DNA from: an uncultured Propionibacteriaceae bacterium
GTDB lineage: Bacteria; Actinomycetota; Actinomycetes; Propionibacteriales; Propionibacteriaceae
Direction of reading: 5' to 3'
NCBI GenBank assembly: GCA_938046585.1
Contig: CALIWR010000009.1
Location: forward strand, 60,837-124,836
DNA: 64,000 nucleotides
Shown: positions 9,336-17,614 of the stretch, one piece after another
Layout of the letters: each line of letters opens with the position of its first letter
Position numbering within the stretch: position 1 is the stretch's first letter
Made by a program: the position numbers and the translations under genes
The notes under the pieces: generated by a model
The model's database searches: none
What the model was told of the DNA's origin: nothing
The model's input: only the letters and a program-made list of their open reading frames with translations

Positions 9336-10046
9336 TCACTGCACCTCGGAGGCCGGCGGTTCGGTGATCGTCACCGGCTTATTGAAGTTCGACATCTTGA
9401 TGGTGATCTTGGTGCCGGACAATGCCGAGGAACTCCGTCGGACCCGCGACTGGCTATCGAGCCAGACATCGGCTGGGCCGGTGATCCCAAACATCGACAT
9501 CTCCGTGGCGTAATGCTGGAGCTGCTCCCCATCCATAGTCTCAAGGCCGACATAGGTCACCTTCGAGAAGGTGATCTTGCTAAGTAATTCGGAATTGTTA
9601 AAATCATCATTATCGGTCGTCTTGGTCCACTTAGCATCCCCTTCTTTTTTGGCGTACACGGTGGAGCCGATGATGATTATCTGCTGCTTCTTGCCCGCGA
9701 CCTCTGAATCTATCTTTGCCTTCGGCCGGGACTTGTCGCTGGTGTCGGTCACCTTGGTTTGCTTGGTTGTAACCCCATTGGTTTCCGTGATAATTTCGCT
9801 TGTGGTGATGGTGATTTTTTCTTGCGAGGCCTTGATTTCTTTTGAGAATTCGGCGACGTCAACAGATTCCCCGGCTCTCCGGCTGATCTTTGCTGCGGGG
9901 CTGGACGCTCCGGCGCTGGACGCTCCGGCGCTCTGACCGGTCTTTGCTCCGGGGCCGGAAGACGTGGAAAGGCCGGGCAGTGAGCAGCCGGTGACCAGCA
10001 GAGCACAGGTGGCGGCGACGGTGACCAGGCGACGGCTGACAGACAT
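9336..10046 (-). CDS. Putative lipoprotein, LppX/LprG-like, paralog of 8476-9156
   Basis: 236 residues with lipobox LLVTGC (Cys21). After a Ser/Gly/Ala-rich linker the domain shows the same strand pattern as its downstream neighbour (DTSDKSRPKAKIDSE, QQIIIIGSTVYAKKEG, VTYVGLETMDGEQLQHYA). The central part (about 9590-9850) is clearly less GC-rich than the rest of the window, with many Lys/Ile/Thr codons, suggesting acquisition or fast divergence. GAGGAGA before the ATG is a strong ribosome site. Confidence 0.75.
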   Translation of the reverse strand: MSVSRRLVTVAATCALLVTGCSLPGLSTSSGPGAKTGQSAGASSAGASSPAAKISRRAGESVDVAEFSKEIKASQEKITITTSEIITETNGVTTKQTKVTDTSDKSRPKAKIDSEVAGKKQQIIIIGSTVYAKKEGDAKWTKTTDNDDFNNSELLSKITFSKVTYVGLETMDGEQLQHYATEMSMFGITGPADVWLDSQSRVRRSSSALSGTKITIKMSNFNKPVTITEPPASEVQ

Positions 10047-10116
10047 GGTGAATCTCCTCGATGAAGGACACGGACTACCCAGATCGTATGTCGTCGGGGT
10101 CTATCGCTCCGGCCCC

Positions 10117-10122
10117 TACCAT
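10117..10122 (+). promoter_or_regulatory. Candidate -10 box TACCAT, leaderless ilvE transcript
   Basis: TACCAT ends 8 bases before the ilvE ATG, and no Shine-Dalgarno sequence lies between. This is the layout of a leaderless mRNA. Similar TANNNT boxes stand 6-7 bases before 33218, 39629 and 62359. Confidence 0.45.
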
Positions 10123-10130
10123 GGCCGGTT

Positions 10131-11204
10131 ATGACCTTCACCGTCCGCGCGTCCAGCAGCCCCGCCCCCGAAGAAGTCCGCCGGGCCGCGGTCGCACGGC
10201 CGGTCCTGGGCGAGGTCTACACCGACCATGGTGCGCAGGCCACCTGGACCCCGGACCGCGGCTGGCATGACCACCAGATAAGCGGGCTGGAACCGCTGGC
10301 GATGCACCCGGCGTCGGGGGTCCTCCACTACGCGCAGGAAATTTTCGAAGGCCTCAAGGCATACCGGCGCGACGACGGCGGGGTCCAGCTGTTTCGGCCC
10401 GACCAGAACGCGGCCCGGTTCGCCCGCTCCGCGGCCCGGCTGGACATGCCGGCGCTGCCCGAGAGTGATTTTCTGGAATCGGTGACCCGCCTGGTCCGGC
10501 TGGATCAGGCCTGGGTCCCAGATCCCGACGGCGAGCAGTCGCTGTACATCCGCCCGTTCATGATCGCCGACGAGACCTTCCTCGGGGTACGGGCGGCGCG
10601 CCGCTACCGCTACCTGGTGGTGATGACCCCGGCCGGGCCGTACTACCCGGAACCGGTACGGCTATGGGTGACCCCCACGTACACCCGGGCCGCTCCCGGC
10701 GGGACTGGTGCCGCCAAGTGCGGCGGAAACTACGCGGCATCTCTGGCGGCGGCCCGCGAGGCGCAGCAGCACGGCTGCGGGCAGGTGCTGTGGCTGGATG
10801 GCGCCGAGCACCGCTGGGTGGAGGAATGCGGCACCATGAATATCCTGATGGTGAGCGCCGCCGGTGAACTCGTGACCCCGGAACTCACCGGGACGATCCT
10901 GGCCGGGGTGACCCGCGACAGCCTGCTGCGGCTGGCCAGCTATCACGGTCTGACTCCGGTGGAACGCCGGGTCGAGATCACCGAGCTGCTCGACGGGGTC
11001 CGCAGCGGCGCGATCGTCGAAGTGTTGGCCTGCGGCACCGCCGCCGTGGTCACCCCGGTCACCGGTTTCGCCACCCCCGACGCGGGTGAGTTCATTGTCG
11101 GCCAGGGCGAGGTGGGGCAGCGGACCCGAGCCTTGCGTGAGCACCTGGTCGCCATCCAGTACGGCCGGGCCGCCGACCGGTACGGCTGGACTGTGCAGAT
11201 CTGA
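10131..11204 (+). CDS. ilvE: Branched-chain amino acid aminotransferase
   Basis: 357 residues, class IV PLP aminotransferase. The PLP lysine is Lys196 in GTGAAKCGGNYAASL; ASGVLHYAQEIFEGLKAYR is the family's substrate region and EECGTMNI binds the cofactor. It performs the last step of Leu, Ile and Val synthesis (2-oxo acids with glutamate). A 65-bp stretch of its 3' end is found again at 25148-25212. It converges with the membrane protein at 11232-12521. Confidence 0.95.
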   Translation: MTFTVRASSSPAPEEVRRAAVARPVLGEVYTDHGAQATWTPDRGWHDHQISGLEPLAMHPASGVLHYAQEIFEGLKAYRRDDGGVQLFRPDQNAARFARSAARLDMPALPESDFLESVTRLVRLDQAWVPDPDGEQSLYIRPFMIADETFLGVRAARRYRYLVVMTPAGPYYPEPVRLWVTPTYTRAAPGGTGAAKCGGNYAASLAAAREAQQHGCGQVLWLDGAEHRWVEECGTMNILMVSAAGELVTPELTGTILAGVTRDSLLRLASYHGLTPVERRVEITELLDGVRSGAIVEVLACGTAAVVTPVTGFATPDAGEFIVGQGEVGQRTRALREHLVAIQYGRAADRYGWTVQI

Positions 11205-11231
11205 TCGACGCGGTGAACCTAGCTCACTCGG

Positions 11232-12521
11232 TCAGTCACCGCGATGGCCGGCGGAACGGATCGCCCGCAGCCAGGTCCGGTCGTACATCACCGGCAGTTC
11301 GCTGGAAGTGGCCCGCGAGGGCAGTGGTCGGCTGGCCTGCCTACTGCGCCATTCGGCCCGGGCCCGGGCCCGGTGGTCGGCGTCCAGGCTGGCCAGGATC
11401 TCGTCGAGGACCCGCAGGATCGAGCCGTGCAGCACCCACTGGCGCGGCTCGTGGGTGGTGACCAGCATCAGCTCGGTGAGTACGGCGCGGGTCTCCATCA
11501 GCAATTCCATGTTGTCGCGCAGGAGCTCTTCCAGCTCGGCCTCCGCCCCCCGGGTCTCGGCCTCCACCAGCCGTCCGAAGGAGTCGATGCACTCGCCGGT
11601 GTCGCGCAGCACCACCGCGAACACCGACCGGAGCTCGTCGTCGAAGGCGTCCTGCGGGTCGAGAGCGTCCGGGGCCTGTTGCAGCATCGCCATGAACAGG
11701 GCCCGGCAGGCCGAGGCGCAGGTCTGCAGAGATTCCAACCCGCTGCGTAACAACGGCACCACATCGGCGCGGCCCAGCGCCCGCGGGTTCCACTGCCAGA
11801 TGTCGTGGACCGCGTCGATCTGCTCGCTGGCCCGGCCGATGGCGGTGGTCGCGGTCCGGGCAGACCGTAGCCGCTGCTCGACCGCTTCGCCGGTGACCGG
11901 GTTCTCGTCGAAATGCTCAGCAGCCTCCCGGAAGGTCTGCGCCAGGGACTGCGCCACCCGGCGTACGGCGGCGGCGGCCGAGGGTACCGGGATCGGTGGC
12001 GGCCACAGGATCGGCAGCGCCACCCCCACCGACACCCCGACCAGGGTGGTCAGCACCCGGTTCTCGGCGAGGATCTGCTGCCCTGAGGCGGCCAGGATCA
12101 CCATCGCGCTGATCGGGGTCTCCAGGAGCTGATCGCCAAGCCGGAACACCTTGGCCAAGATCAGCGAGCCGAAGATCACCAAGCCCAACGACCACCAGGA
12201 GAGCCCGACCCACAACGAGACCAGCAGCGCTACCCCGATCCCGATCACGACCGCGCCGACTCGGACCAGACCCATCCGGGCCGACCCGGCAGCGCTGGCC
12301 TGGATCACCAGCAGCGCCGTCAGCGCCCCGGTCAGGTCGACCCGGCCGTCGGTGACCAACAAGGTCACCAGGTAGCCGAGTACCCCGCCGACGGTCAGCC
12401 GCAGCAGGTTCCCGATCACCGGGGTCAGCCGCTCCCGGACCCCTTTCCAGGTGTCGGGGTGGCCGGGCCAGATCTGGTCCAGCAGCCGGAGCATGACCCT
12501 ACCCACGGTCGACCTGCCCAT
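11232..12521 (-). CDS. FUSC-family membrane protein
   Basis: 429 residues with about six membrane segments in the first 170 residues (for example NLLRLTVGGVLGYLVTLLV and GAVVIGIGVALLVSLWVGL), followed by a long helical cytoplasmic region. This matches the FUSC/aromatic acid exporter-like family with only one membrane half. The function is not established by sequence alone. A deletion-riddled copy of this gene lies at 32815-33087 in the opposite orientation. Confidence 0.78.
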   Translation of the reverse strand: MGRSTVGRVMLRLLDQIWPGHPDTWKGVRERLTPVIGNLLRLTVGGVLGYLVTLLVTDGRVDLTGALTALLVIQASAAGSARMGLVRVGAVVIGIGVALLVSLWVGLSWWSLGLVIFGSLILAKVFRLGDQLLETPISAMVILAASGQQILAENRVLTTLVGVSVGVALPILWPPPIPVPSAAAAVRRVAQSLAQTFREAAEHFDENPVTGEAVEQRLRSARTATTAIGRASEQIDAVHDIWQWNPRALGRADVVPLLRSGLESLQTCASACRALFMAMLQQAPDALDPQDAFDDELRSVFAVVLRDTGECIDSFGRLVEAETRGAEAELEELLRDNMELLMETRAVLTELMLVTTHEPRQWVLHGSILRVLDEILASLDADHRARARAEWRSRQASRPLPSRATSSELPVMYDRTWLRAIRSAGHRGD

Positions 12522-12823
12522 ATGCCGACATGCTGCCCTCGGTATGCTCCGCCGACCCGTGCGGTTCGGTGAGCAGGATTATCCCGCAACCGGGGGCCTA
12601 CGCGCACCCTGCCCTGGCCCCGCGCCCAGGGCTCGGAGCAGATCTCTACGAGCGGCACGTGTTGTCACCGCCGGGTGGTAGCGTGATAGGGGTCGCGAGC
12701 ACCAGCGGTGTCGCCATGATGGGTTGCCGCTCGACGACGTACGAATAATAGCAAGAGCTTCCCGATTATCCCGCTGGGCTGAGGCGGGTATCCGGTTCAA
12801 TAGTGCAGTCGTAGGGAGATGAG
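12522..12823. other. Intergenic region between divergent FUSC and SUKH genes
   Basis: 302 bases without a convincing gene. It must hold the promoters of both flanking genes. AGGGAG at 12814-12819 is the ribosome site of the SUKH gene. I see no tRNA, repeat or clear operator. Confidence 0.5.
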
Positions 12824-13300
12824 ATGGTGTCGTTGGAGGAGATCGCCGATCATTTTCGGCAGATGGCATGGCGACAGGTGAAGGTTGAGGTCGGTCCGGC
12901 GAGTCCGGTTGCGATTGCGCGGGCGCGGCGGTTTGTGGTGGATTTGGTGGGGGTGGAGTTGCCGCCGGAGTTTCCTCGGTTGTGGGAGTTGACGAATGGG
13001 ATTGATTATTCGGGTGCGGTTCTTTTCGGGGCTGAGGTGATTGTGGAGCCGTCTTTGTATATTCAGGGGTTGGTGGAGGAGAATGAGATGTTTTCGCCGC
13101 CGGCTCCGTTTGTGCATGTGGGGTCGCGGGGGGATGAGTGGATTAGTTGGCATTCGCAGGAGGATGCGTATTATCTGGTTGATAAGATCAGTGACGATCC
13201 GATGTTCAAGCGGGTAGGGTTCATGGACATGCTGTGGCATTACATCGCCGAGGGGCTCGAGATGACGTATAACCAACTGAAGAGCGAGGGGGAACTGTGA
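12824..13300 (+). CDS. SUKH (SMI1/KNR4) domain protein, putative immunity protein
   Basis: 158 residues. LPPEFPRLWELTNGIDYSGAVLFGAE is the typical SMI1/KNR4 core; SUKH proteins are common immunity proteins of bacterial toxin systems. It overlaps the YbaB-like gene (GTG at 13297), so it opens cassette B, whereas immunity genes usually follow the toxin. No toxin gene is present. Codons from about 12893 to 13189 end almost only in G or T, unlike the C-ending codons of the neighbours and of the gene's own last 35 codons; this suggests transfer or a mosaic origin. Confidence 0.75.
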   Translation: MVSLEEIADHFRQMAWRQVKVEVGPASPVAIARARRFVVDLVGVELPPEFPRLWELTNGIDYSGAVLFGAEVIVEPSLYIQGLVEENEMFSPPAPFVHVGSRGDEWISWHSQEDAYYLVDKISDDPMFKRVGFMDMLWHYIAEGLEMTYNQLKSEGEL

Positions 13301-13725
13301 CTGATTTCTCGGACGCATTCGAGGGCGTAGGGCGGGCAGTGCTGGCGGCGGAGGGTTTCTCCGTCGATCCCGGCGAAGGCGCGCCAAAGGGGATCAACGC
13401 CGACGGCACGTCAGATGATGGCGCCGTGGAGGTCACCGTAACCGACGGCACCCTCTCAGCAATCCGGATCAACGTGCATGCGGTCCGCGCAGACGCGGTA
13501 CGAGATCTGGAGAAATCCGTGCAGCAGGCCGTGAACCAGGCGCTGGAGACATACCAGACCGATGCCCTAGCGGCTCTGGAATCGGTGAACCCGTCCTTCG
13601 CGGAGCTGCAGTCCATCGTCCGGCAGACCCAGGAGCAGCTGAGCACCGCCTTCCGGTCGACGATGCAGCGCGCAGTCGCCGACGCCGACCGGGAAGCCGA
13701 CGCCGGCTGGCGAGGAGCGCAGTGA
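13297..13725 (+). CDS. YbaB/EbfC-like protein of T7SS cassette B
   Basis: 142 residues with the YbaB layout: strands DGAVEVTVTDGTLSAIRIN flanked by helices and a long C-terminal helical part rich in Gln and Ala. GTG start inside the end of the SUKH gene (GTGA) and a 4-base overlap with the next gene indicate tight coupling. Likely a chaperone or adaptor for the WXG100-like carrier, by analogy with EspL; inferred. Confidence 0.6.
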   Translation: MTDFSDAFEGVGRAVLAAEGFSVDPGEGAPKGINADGTSDDGAVEVTVTDGTLSAIRINVHAVRADAVRDLEKSVQQAVNQALETYQTDALAALESVNPSFAELQSIVRQTQEQLSTAFRSTMQRAVADADREADAGWRGAQ

Positions 13726-14057
13726 TGTCCGATGTCGTTTTCAGCCCGGAAAAATGGCAGTCCGGCGGCGACGCCCTGAGCCGTGCCGCCGAGAAGTGGA
13801 AGGCCCAAACCGCGCCGATCATCGCCGCGATCGAAAAACCCATCGAAGGGGCTGACCAAGGCGCCACCCTGGTCGATATGGCGGTGACGGTGCTGTGCGG
13901 ACCGGTCGGCGCCGTGGTGACCGAGATGATCGACGGAATCGTCGAATCCCTCCAAGCCACCGCCCACAACATGGGCGAGACCGGCAAGGAATACGCGGCC
14001 GTGGAAGAGCAGAACACCGGCCTCGCGAGACAGATCCTGGGCCCAGAGAGAGGATGA
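13722..14057 (+). CDS. EspC-like small helical T7SS protein, cassette B
   Basis: 111 residues. It begins MSDVVFSPEKW, almost the same as cassette C (MSEVVFRPESW), has a hydrophobic centre (VDMAVTVLCGPVGAVV) and a C-terminal GKEYAAVEEQN helix. This is clear homology to 30239-30562 and more distantly to 5935-6258. It probably forms a helical hairpin and travels with the carrier protein. Confidence 0.65.
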   Translation: MMSDVVFSPEKWQSGGDALSRAAEKWKAQTAPIIAAIEKPIEGADQGATLVDMAVTVLCGPVGAVVTEMIDGIVESLQATAHNMGETGKEYAAVEEQNTGLARQILGPERG

Positions 14058-14061
14058 TCCG

Positions 14062-14547
14062 ATGGCGGTGATGCTGCCTGGGGCGCTAGTAGAGGCGCTC
14101 AACATCTGCGGTTTCAACTGGCCATCGACGAACGAAGACCAGTTGTGGGAATGGGGCTCCCAGGTACGGTCCCTGGCCGCGACCACGCCGACGCTGCGGC
14201 AGGCCGTCGAGGAAGCACTCGCTGACCCGTCCCGGGTGAATCAAGGGCCCGCGGCCCAAGCCTTCGCCCGGCATCTGCAACGGGAAGGCTCGCCACTCGA
14301 GACCCTGGACGATTTCGCCAACCTAGCTAACGCGATCGGCGTAGGCGCCAACGGCGTCGCCGTCTTGGTGGTCGGCCTCAAAATCCTGGTTATCGGCCAG
14401 CTAATCATGCTGGCCATCTCGATCGCGACAGCGATCGCCTCTGCCGGTGTCGGCTCGCTCGGGGTCCCAGCAGTCAAGAAGGCCGCCGAGATCGCCGTAG
14501 AACAAGCCATCGAGCAGATCATCGACCAGATCCTGAACTCGGAATGA
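14062..14547 (+). CDS. WXG100-like carrier domain protein without a toxin part, cassette B
   Basis: 161 residues. The start MAVMLPGALVEALNICGFNW followed by PSTNEDQLWEWG is the N-terminal WXG100-like domain found on many actinobacterial secreted toxins (CpnT-type N-terminus). It ends with a hydrophobic helix (about 106-140) and EQAIEQIIDQILNSE. It is homologous end to end with 29768-30229, so the short form is natural rather than truncated. In cassette C a nuclease follows directly; here nothing follows before convergent narI. Confidence 0.68.
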   Translation: MAVMLPGALVEALNICGFNWPSTNEDQLWEWGSQVRSLAATTPTLRQAVEEALADPSRVNQGPAAQAFARHLQREGSPLETLDDFANLANAIGVGANGVAVLVVGLKILVIGQLIMLAISIATAIASAGVGSLGVPAVKKAAEIAVEQAIEQIIDQILNSE

Positions 14548-14595
14548 CGACTCGTACCGAACAGTGAACCGGTGGTGCTGGGTGGACCGCCTGCG

Positions 14596-15330
14596 TCACT
14601 GGCCGTCGAGTCGGGGCGGCTGCCAGATCCCAGCCGGGACCCTGGTCCGGGGAGTCGGGCCCGGATTCGCGGAGCGGTACAGCACGTACGGGCGGGTCAC
14701 GTAGCCGACCGGGATACTGAAGGCGTGGACCAGCCGGGTGAAGGGCCAGATCAACAGGATCAAGAAGGCGCAGAACCCGTGCAACTGGAATGACCACGGG
14801 GCATCCAGCATCAGCCTCACATCGGGATTCAAGGCGAGGATCGACCGGAACCAAGGGCTGATTCCCTCGCGATAGTTGTATGCCTCGCTGAAGGTCGTGG
14901 TGAGGGTGTTCACCATCCCCGACAGCAGCACCGTCGTCAGCACCAGGTACATGATCACATCACCGACGGTGGTCGCTTTGCGGACCGCCGGCACCAGGAT
15001 CCGCCGAGCCAGCAAGATCGTATAGCCGACTACGATCATCAGCCCCGACACCCAGCCGCCGGACACGGCGACCAGATGGTAGGAATGCTGGCTGATTCCC
15101 AGCCCATCGGTCCAGGCCTTCGGGATCAACAGCCCCATCACATGCCCCAGGAAAGCGAACAGCAGACCAAAGTGGAACAACGGCCCGCCAATCCGCAGCC
15201 AGCGCGATTCGTAGATCTGTGAACTGCGGGTGGTCCACGAGAACCGATTGGACCGGTAACGCCAGATCATCCCGACGACGAACGTCGCGATCGCGATATA
15301 GGGGAAGACCCCCCAGACGAAAATGCTCAT
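14596..15330 (-). CDS. narI: Respiratory nitrate reductase gamma subunit (cytochrome b)
   Basis: 244 residues with five membrane segments. Segments such as FGLLFAFLGHVMGLLIP carry the His residues expected to bind the two b hemes. NarI anchors NarGH to the inner face of the membrane and oxidises menaquinol. It follows narJ with no gap and is last in the operon. The Shine-Dalgarno site lies inside narJ. Confidence 0.95.
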   Translation of the reverse strand: MSIFVWGVFPYIAIATFVVGMIWRYRSNRFSWTTRSSQIYESRWLRIGGPLFHFGLLFAFLGHVMGLLIPKAWTDGLGISQHSYHLVAVSGGWVSGLMIVVGYTILLARRILVPAVRKATTVGDVIMYLVLTTVLLSGMVNTLTTTFSEAYNYREGISPWFRSILALNPDVRLMLDAPWSFQLHGFCAFLILLIWPFTRLVHAFSIPVGYVTRPYVLYRSANPGPTPRTRVPAGIWQPPRLDGQ

Positions 15331-16038
15331 TCAGGCTCCCAGCAGGTCCGCGTCGTCGTGTGGGTGGGGGTTGAGGCGGGGATCGATCCCGTACGGTTCG
15401 AGGCCGACATCCTCAGTCTCGGGCCCGTCGCGCAGCAGCCGCGCCACCAAGTCAGCCTGGTCACCGTCGAGCGCCGGCAAGGTAGCCTGCAACGCCCGGA
15501 CCGCCGCCAGCCACGGGGAATCCCGGTCGGTGAGAGCCAGGCCCAGCAGCTCGACCCCAACCCGGTGCCGATTCAGCAGCTCCCAGGCCACATCCAAGTC
15601 GCCTACCGCCCCGAACTCCAGCAGCACGCTCAGATGATCCGGTAGCTCGGCGTCATTGACCTGCCAGCCGGCCCGCCGGTACGCCTGCTTGAATTCCACC
15701 AGGGCCACACCACGCTTGCGGCTGTCACCGTGGGTGTAATAGGTCAGGTGCAGCGCGCATCTGCGGGTGTAGTCGAAGGTTTCTACGAATGTGCGCTGCG
15801 CGGGCCCCAGACCCGTCGCGGTGAGGTGATCGACTAGCTGCTGCAGCGCCGGGCCGATCGGCTCCGGCAGCGCCTCGGCGGCCCGCCGTAATGCTGGCAG
15901 CCGCTGATACAGCTCCTCGCCCGGATAGTCGAGCAGCAACGAGACCAGCTGCCAGGTGGCCCGGACTACGACCTCGTCCCGTTCCCGCCGCGGCACCCCC
16001 GCGGCGCGGAGACGTACCGGAGGCAGCCAGGTCCTCAT
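15331..16038 (-). CDS. narJ: Nitrate reductase molybdenum cofactor assembly chaperone
   Basis: 235 residues of the NarJ/TorD all-helical chaperone family; LVSLLLDYPGEELYQRLP and YVETFDYTRRC-like (here FVETFDYTRRCALHLTYYTHGDSRKRG) are hallmarks. NarJ loads the molybdenum cofactor into NarG before membrane docking. Its ATG overlaps the narH stop as ATGA. Confidence 0.93.
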   Translation of the reverse strand: MRTWLPPVRLRAAGVPRRERDEVVVRATWQLVSLLLDYPGEELYQRLPALRRAAEALPEPIGPALQQLVDHLTATGLGPAQRTFVETFDYTRRCALHLTYYTHGDSRKRGVALVEFKQAYRRAGWQVNDAELPDHLSVLLEFGAVGDLDVAWELLNRHRVGVELLGLALTDRDSPWLAAVRALQATLPALDGDQADLVARLLRDGPETEDVGLEPYGIDPRLNPHPHDDADLLGA

Positions 16039-17594
16039 CGTGAGCTCCGAGCCGGGATTCCGCGCCCGTCCCAGTCGAGATACGCGCCGCTCGACTTCCG
16101 CAGGCCACCGATCGTGACCGGGATCGGCCCGCCACCACGAACCGGATCGCCTTCACCGACCGGGCATTCAGTGTTGATCGCCTCCAGCGCATGCGCCTGC
16201 TCCTGGTGCGAGGTGGGGATCACGTACCGCTCGTCGTATTTGGCGATCGCCAGCAGCCGGAACATGTCCTGCATCTGCTGGCCGGTCATCCCGACCCGGT
16301 TCGCGATCTGCTCCTGCGGCTCGTTACCGAGATTAAGGTCACGCATGTACGAGCGCATCGCCGACATCTTCTGCAGCACCGCCCGGACCGGCTCCACATT
16401 GCCGGCGGTGAACAGATTAGCCAAATACTCCACCGGAATCCGCAACGCGTCGATCGCCTGGAACAGGTTAGTGGCATTCTCGGCGTCGTGTCCGGTCGCG
16501 GCCAGCGAATCCACGATCGGTGACAGCGGCGGGATGTACCAGACCATCGGCATGGTGCGGTATTCCGGGTGCAGCGGCAACGCGACCCGGTGATCCAGGA
16601 TCAGTTTGCTCACCGGCGAGCGGCGGGCCGCCTCGACCCAGTCGTGGGGGATCCCCTGACGTTCGGCCTCGGCCCGGACCTGCGGATCCTGCGGATCCAA
16701 GAAGACGGTCAGGGACTTCTCGTACAGCCGGTGCTCGTCAGGCTCCGCAGCCGCCGCTAACACCGCATCCGCGTCGTACAGCATCAGCCCGATATAACGC
16801 AGCCGGCCCACGCAGGTCTCGGCGCAGACGGTCGGGATCCCGTTCTCCACCCGCGGATAGCAGAAAGTGCACTTCTCAGCCTTGCCGGTCTGATGGTTAA
16901 AATAGATCTTCTTGTACGGGCAGCCAGAGATGCACATCCGCCACCCGCGGCAGCGGTCCTGATCCACCAGAACGATACCGTCCGATTCGCGCTTGTAGAT
17001 CGCGCCCGACGGGCAGGAAGCAGCGCAAGCCGGGTTCAGGCAGTGCTCGCAGATCCGCGGCAGATAGAACATAAACGTCTGCTGGAACTCGAACGTCACC
17101 TTGTCCTCGATGCCCTTGAGCATCGGATCCCGGTGGCCGAACTCGACCGTCCCGCCCAAGTCGTCATCCCAGTTCGGGCCCCACTTCGGCACCATCGGCT
17201 CGCCGGTGATCAGCGAATGTGACCTGGCCACCGGGAAGTGCTTCTGGGCAGGGGCGTTGAGCAGGGTCTGATAATCGTATGACCAAGGCTCGTAATAGTC
17301 GTCGATCTCTGGCATCCGTGGATTGCCGAAGATGTTCAGCAGCTTGTGGAACCGGCCGCCGCCCTTAAGCCGGAGCCGGCCTCGCCGGGTAAGCTCCCAG
17401 CCACCCTCCCAACGGTCCTGGTCTTCGTACCCGCGCGGGTAGCCCAGGCCAGGGCGGGTCTCGACATTGTTAAACCAGACGTACTCGGTTCCCGAACGGT
17501 TGGTCCAAGCCTGCTTGCAGGTAACCGAACAGGTATGGCATCCGATGCATTTGTCGAGGTTCATCACCATCGCCATCTGGGCCATTATCTTCAT
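16035..17594 (-). CDS. narH: Respiratory nitrate reductase beta subunit (Fe-S)
   Basis: 519 residues. The first cluster motif CIGCHTCSVTCK lies near residue 16; further Cys groups are CEHCLNPACAASCP, CRGWRMCISGCPYKK (Trp in the second position, typical of the 3Fe-4S site) and CTFCYPRV. NarH passes electrons from NarI to NarG. The start MKIMAQMAMVMNLDKC is likely, but a later Met is possible. Confidence 0.95.
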   Translation of the reverse strand: MKIMAQMAMVMNLDKCIGCHTCSVTCKQAWTNRSGTEYVWFNNVETRPGLGYPRGYEDQDRWEGGWELTRRGRLRLKGGGRFHKLLNIFGNPRMPEIDDYYEPWSYDYQTLLNAPAQKHFPVARSHSLITGEPMVPKWGPNWDDDLGGTVEFGHRDPMLKGIEDKVTFEFQQTFMFYLPRICEHCLNPACAASCPSGAIYKRESDGIVLVDQDRCRGWRMCISGCPYKKIYFNHQTGKAEKCTFCYPRVENGIPTVCAETCVGRLRYIGLMLYDADAVLAAAAEPDEHRLYEKSLTVFLDPQDPQVRAEAERQGIPHDWVEAARRSPVSKLILDHRVALPLHPEYRTMPMVWYIPPLSPIVDSLAATGHDAENATNLFQAIDALRIPVEYLANLFTAGNVEPVRAVLQKMSAMRSYMRDLNLGNEPQEQIANRVGMTGQQMQDMFRLLAIAKYDERYVIPTSHQEQAHALEAINTECPVGEGDPVRGGGPIPVTIGGLRKSSGAYLDWDGRGIPARSSR

Positions 17595-17614
17595 CGTGGT
17601 CGGTCCTTTCCGGC

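Noticed and set aside
12640..12823. tRNA gene suggested by GGTTCAA
   Set aside because: No acceptor stem, anticodon arm or 3' end fits around it.
12797..13387. 196-codon minus-strand frame opposite the SUKH gene
   Set aside because: It is an artefact of the G/T-ending codons on the plus strand; its product is a low-complexity His/Arg/Pro-rich sequence with no ribosome site.
14062..14547. Truncated toxin from a frameshift in cassette B
   Set aside because: The 50 bases before narI leave no room for a toxin and the protein ends like its cassette C homolog.
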